Of a DNA stretch of 64,000 nucleotides, positions 63,039-64,000 are shown piece by piece. Source of the DNA: Schoenoplectus triqueter (lineage: Eukaryota; Streptophyta; Magnoliopsida; Poales; Cyperaceae); contig CAXKVV010000040.1 of assembly GCA_964058805.1 (NCBI GenBank), forward strand, positions 310,001 through 374,000, in the 5' to 3' direction. Both the position numbers and the translations under genes were made by a program. The notes under the pieces are model-generated. The model worked only from the letters and a program-made list of their open reading frames with translations, made no database searches and was not told the DNA's origin. Position 1 is the stretch's first letter, and every line of letters starts with the position of its first letter.

Positions 63039-64000
63039 GATGCCATTAATGTTCCCAAAGGTAACAGTTCAGTGCTTAGATCTACTTCACTAATGTTATT
63101 GTCTAATTTATCTAAAATACCATGTAACACAAATGATAATTGTTGTTTAGATAAAGACCTAAAATGTTTGATAACTTTTAATCTTGTCTTTTCATTAGAA
63201 CCTAAAGAAAAACCACAATCTGTAAACATTGTCATTATTTCCTTATCTTCATAATGTGGATATGGAAATTGATGTATTAAAGAGTCAATACCTGCTCTAA
63301 AAAGTGAGATCCTGTTTTGATGAGGAGCTGGTACTGGAGAACCAGTCACATATTGCACTGGTACCTTCCCTTTCAGTCTTGTACTTTGTCTAGCTGTTTG
63401 GTTAGTCTGAACTGAATTGGATGGTATTGGAAGTATTGGATTTGTATGGTTGATAGGTTCAATATCTAGGATTTTTTGGTTTTTGTCTTCCTTAAGTTTA
63501 GAAGGATCAGCATTGAAAGTTACAATGGCCAATTTGTTGTTGTTATCATATTCAACTGTTTTCTCAGGTTCATATGTTTTGGGAGGGGAATTATAGGTTA
63601 CATCTTCTATCTCAACAGTCTCCATAATTGTATTATCTCCTTCAGGCACTAAATGGCTTGATGTTGTATCCTGTGGGAGATGCTTAGTTGGCTCTTCAGT
63701 GACTTTTTCTAGTTCAGTATCTAATGAAATAATGACTGGTAACTCATCTCTTACTAAACTAACATTGTCAGCTGGTTTATCTTGACTGTGTGTCTCCCCC
63801 TGAGTTTGAGTTTCTCCATATCTACCTCTCTTGGCCTCATTATTACTTAATCCAGTGTGATGATTAGGTAACTGTTGATTTAGGCCATCCTCATTTGGTT
63901 TTTCTCTCCAATAAACTTTTCTTTTAGCACCTAACTCCTGTTCTTTAAGTAATTCCATATTCAGATCGTCTTCTACCTCATAGAACAAGGTGTAAAACGT
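63035..64000 (-). CDS. LINE ORF1, C-terminal part (5' end outside window)
   Basis: Open frame running in from the right edge and ending in TGA at 63037-63035. The visible ~320 codons are the variable, charged, low-complexity tail of a plant LINE ORF1 (RNA-binding, gag-like), including KRKVYWREKPNEDG and TARQSTRLKGKVPVQYV. The conserved DUF4283 and zinc-knuckle part expected upstream is not in the window. Its stop overlaps the ORF2 start as ATGA. No lesion is visible in this part. Confidence 0.8.
   Translation of the reverse strand, partial: TFYTLFYEVEDDLNMELLKEQELGAKRKVYWREKPNEDGLNQQLPNHHTGLSNNEAKRGRYGETQTQGETHSQDKPADNVSLVRDELPVIISLDTELEKVTEEPTKHLPQDTTSSHLVPEGDNTIMETVEIEDVTYNSPPKTYEPEKTVEYDNNNKLAIVTFNADPSKLKEDKNQKILDIEPINHTNPILPIPSNSVQTNQTARQSTRLKGKVPVQYVTGSPVPAPHQNRISLFRAGIDSLIHQFPYPHYEDKEIMTMFTDCGFSLGSNEKTRLKVIKHFRSLSKQQLSFVLHGILDKLDNNISEVDLSTELLPLGTLMAS

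Larger units (their letters stand above)
58921..64000 (-). mobile_element. LINE retrotransposon (L1 clade), 5' part outside window
   Basis: Minus-strand order is ORF1 (3' part), ORF2 (endonuclease, reverse transcriptase, C-terminal zinc-binding region), a 3' UTR and a poly(A) tail. The tail is seen as T16 at 58921-58936. Just before it the element strand reads TTAATGAAACTGGTGGTACA followed by ACCACTTTTTGT, an ending common to plant LINEs. The target duplication cannot be checked because the 5' end is beyond the window. Confidence 0.92.

Noticed and set aside
62581..63093. 170-codon plus-strand open frame
   Set aside because: Antisense to the LINE endonuclease region; a codon-bias artefact.

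Overview
This is nuclear DNA of a flowering plant. It is AT-rich, its genes have short GT-AG introns, and it carries plant-type genes: a nucleobase-ascorbate transporter, a chloroplast-era CDP-DAG synthase family member, a UBC13-type E2 and CC-NBS-LRR immune receptors. Plant transposons fill the spaces between them. I cannot name the species from the sequence.

Layout. 1-21 kb is a conserved housekeeping block. It holds a NAT-family permease (minus strand, 3' end off the left edge), a Rab3GAP2 N-terminal-domain protein (plus), a CDP-diacylglycerol synthase (minus, convergent with the previous gene) and UBC13 (plus). All four reconstruct as intact reading frames across their exons. A Helitron-like element and a degenerate ~180-bp tandem repeat lie between genes.

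21.5-31.8 kb is one CC-NBS-LRR gene (CNL1, plus). Its single intron is 6.7 kb long because hAT transposons landed in it: a 457-bp MITE and a 4.5-kb element with a decayed transposase, both with exact 8-bp target duplications, plus a relic hAT end.

31.8-41 kb is gene-poor. It contains a sliver of an LRR gene cut by a CACTA end, hAT-like and fold-back elements, a FAR1/FRS fragment and a PIF/Harbinger transposase relic.

41-54.5 kb holds two paralogous CNL genes in tandem (CNL2 and CNL3, both minus). Between them is a spacer with a nested pair (a hAT MITE inside a Mutator-like MITE, both with perfect target duplications), an uninterrupted second copy of the Mutator-like MITE, and two fold-back MITEs. 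Parts of this spacer recur, one of them inverted, at 56.5-58 kb.

58.9-64 kb is a LINE (L1 clade, minus) whose 5' end runs off the right edge. Its ORF1 overlaps ORF2 by ATGA. ORF2 keeps its reverse transcriptase motifs but has a changed endonuclease residue, an in-frame stop and a frameshift.

Functional theme: a stable housekeeping block next to a small NLR cluster that has grown by tandem duplication and been reshaped by hAT and Mutator-like insertions. I found no unfamiliar multi-gene system. The most unusual signals are (CT)n tracts just after the 5' splice sites of three unrelated genes, two probable GC-AG introns, and an altered MHD motif in CNL3.
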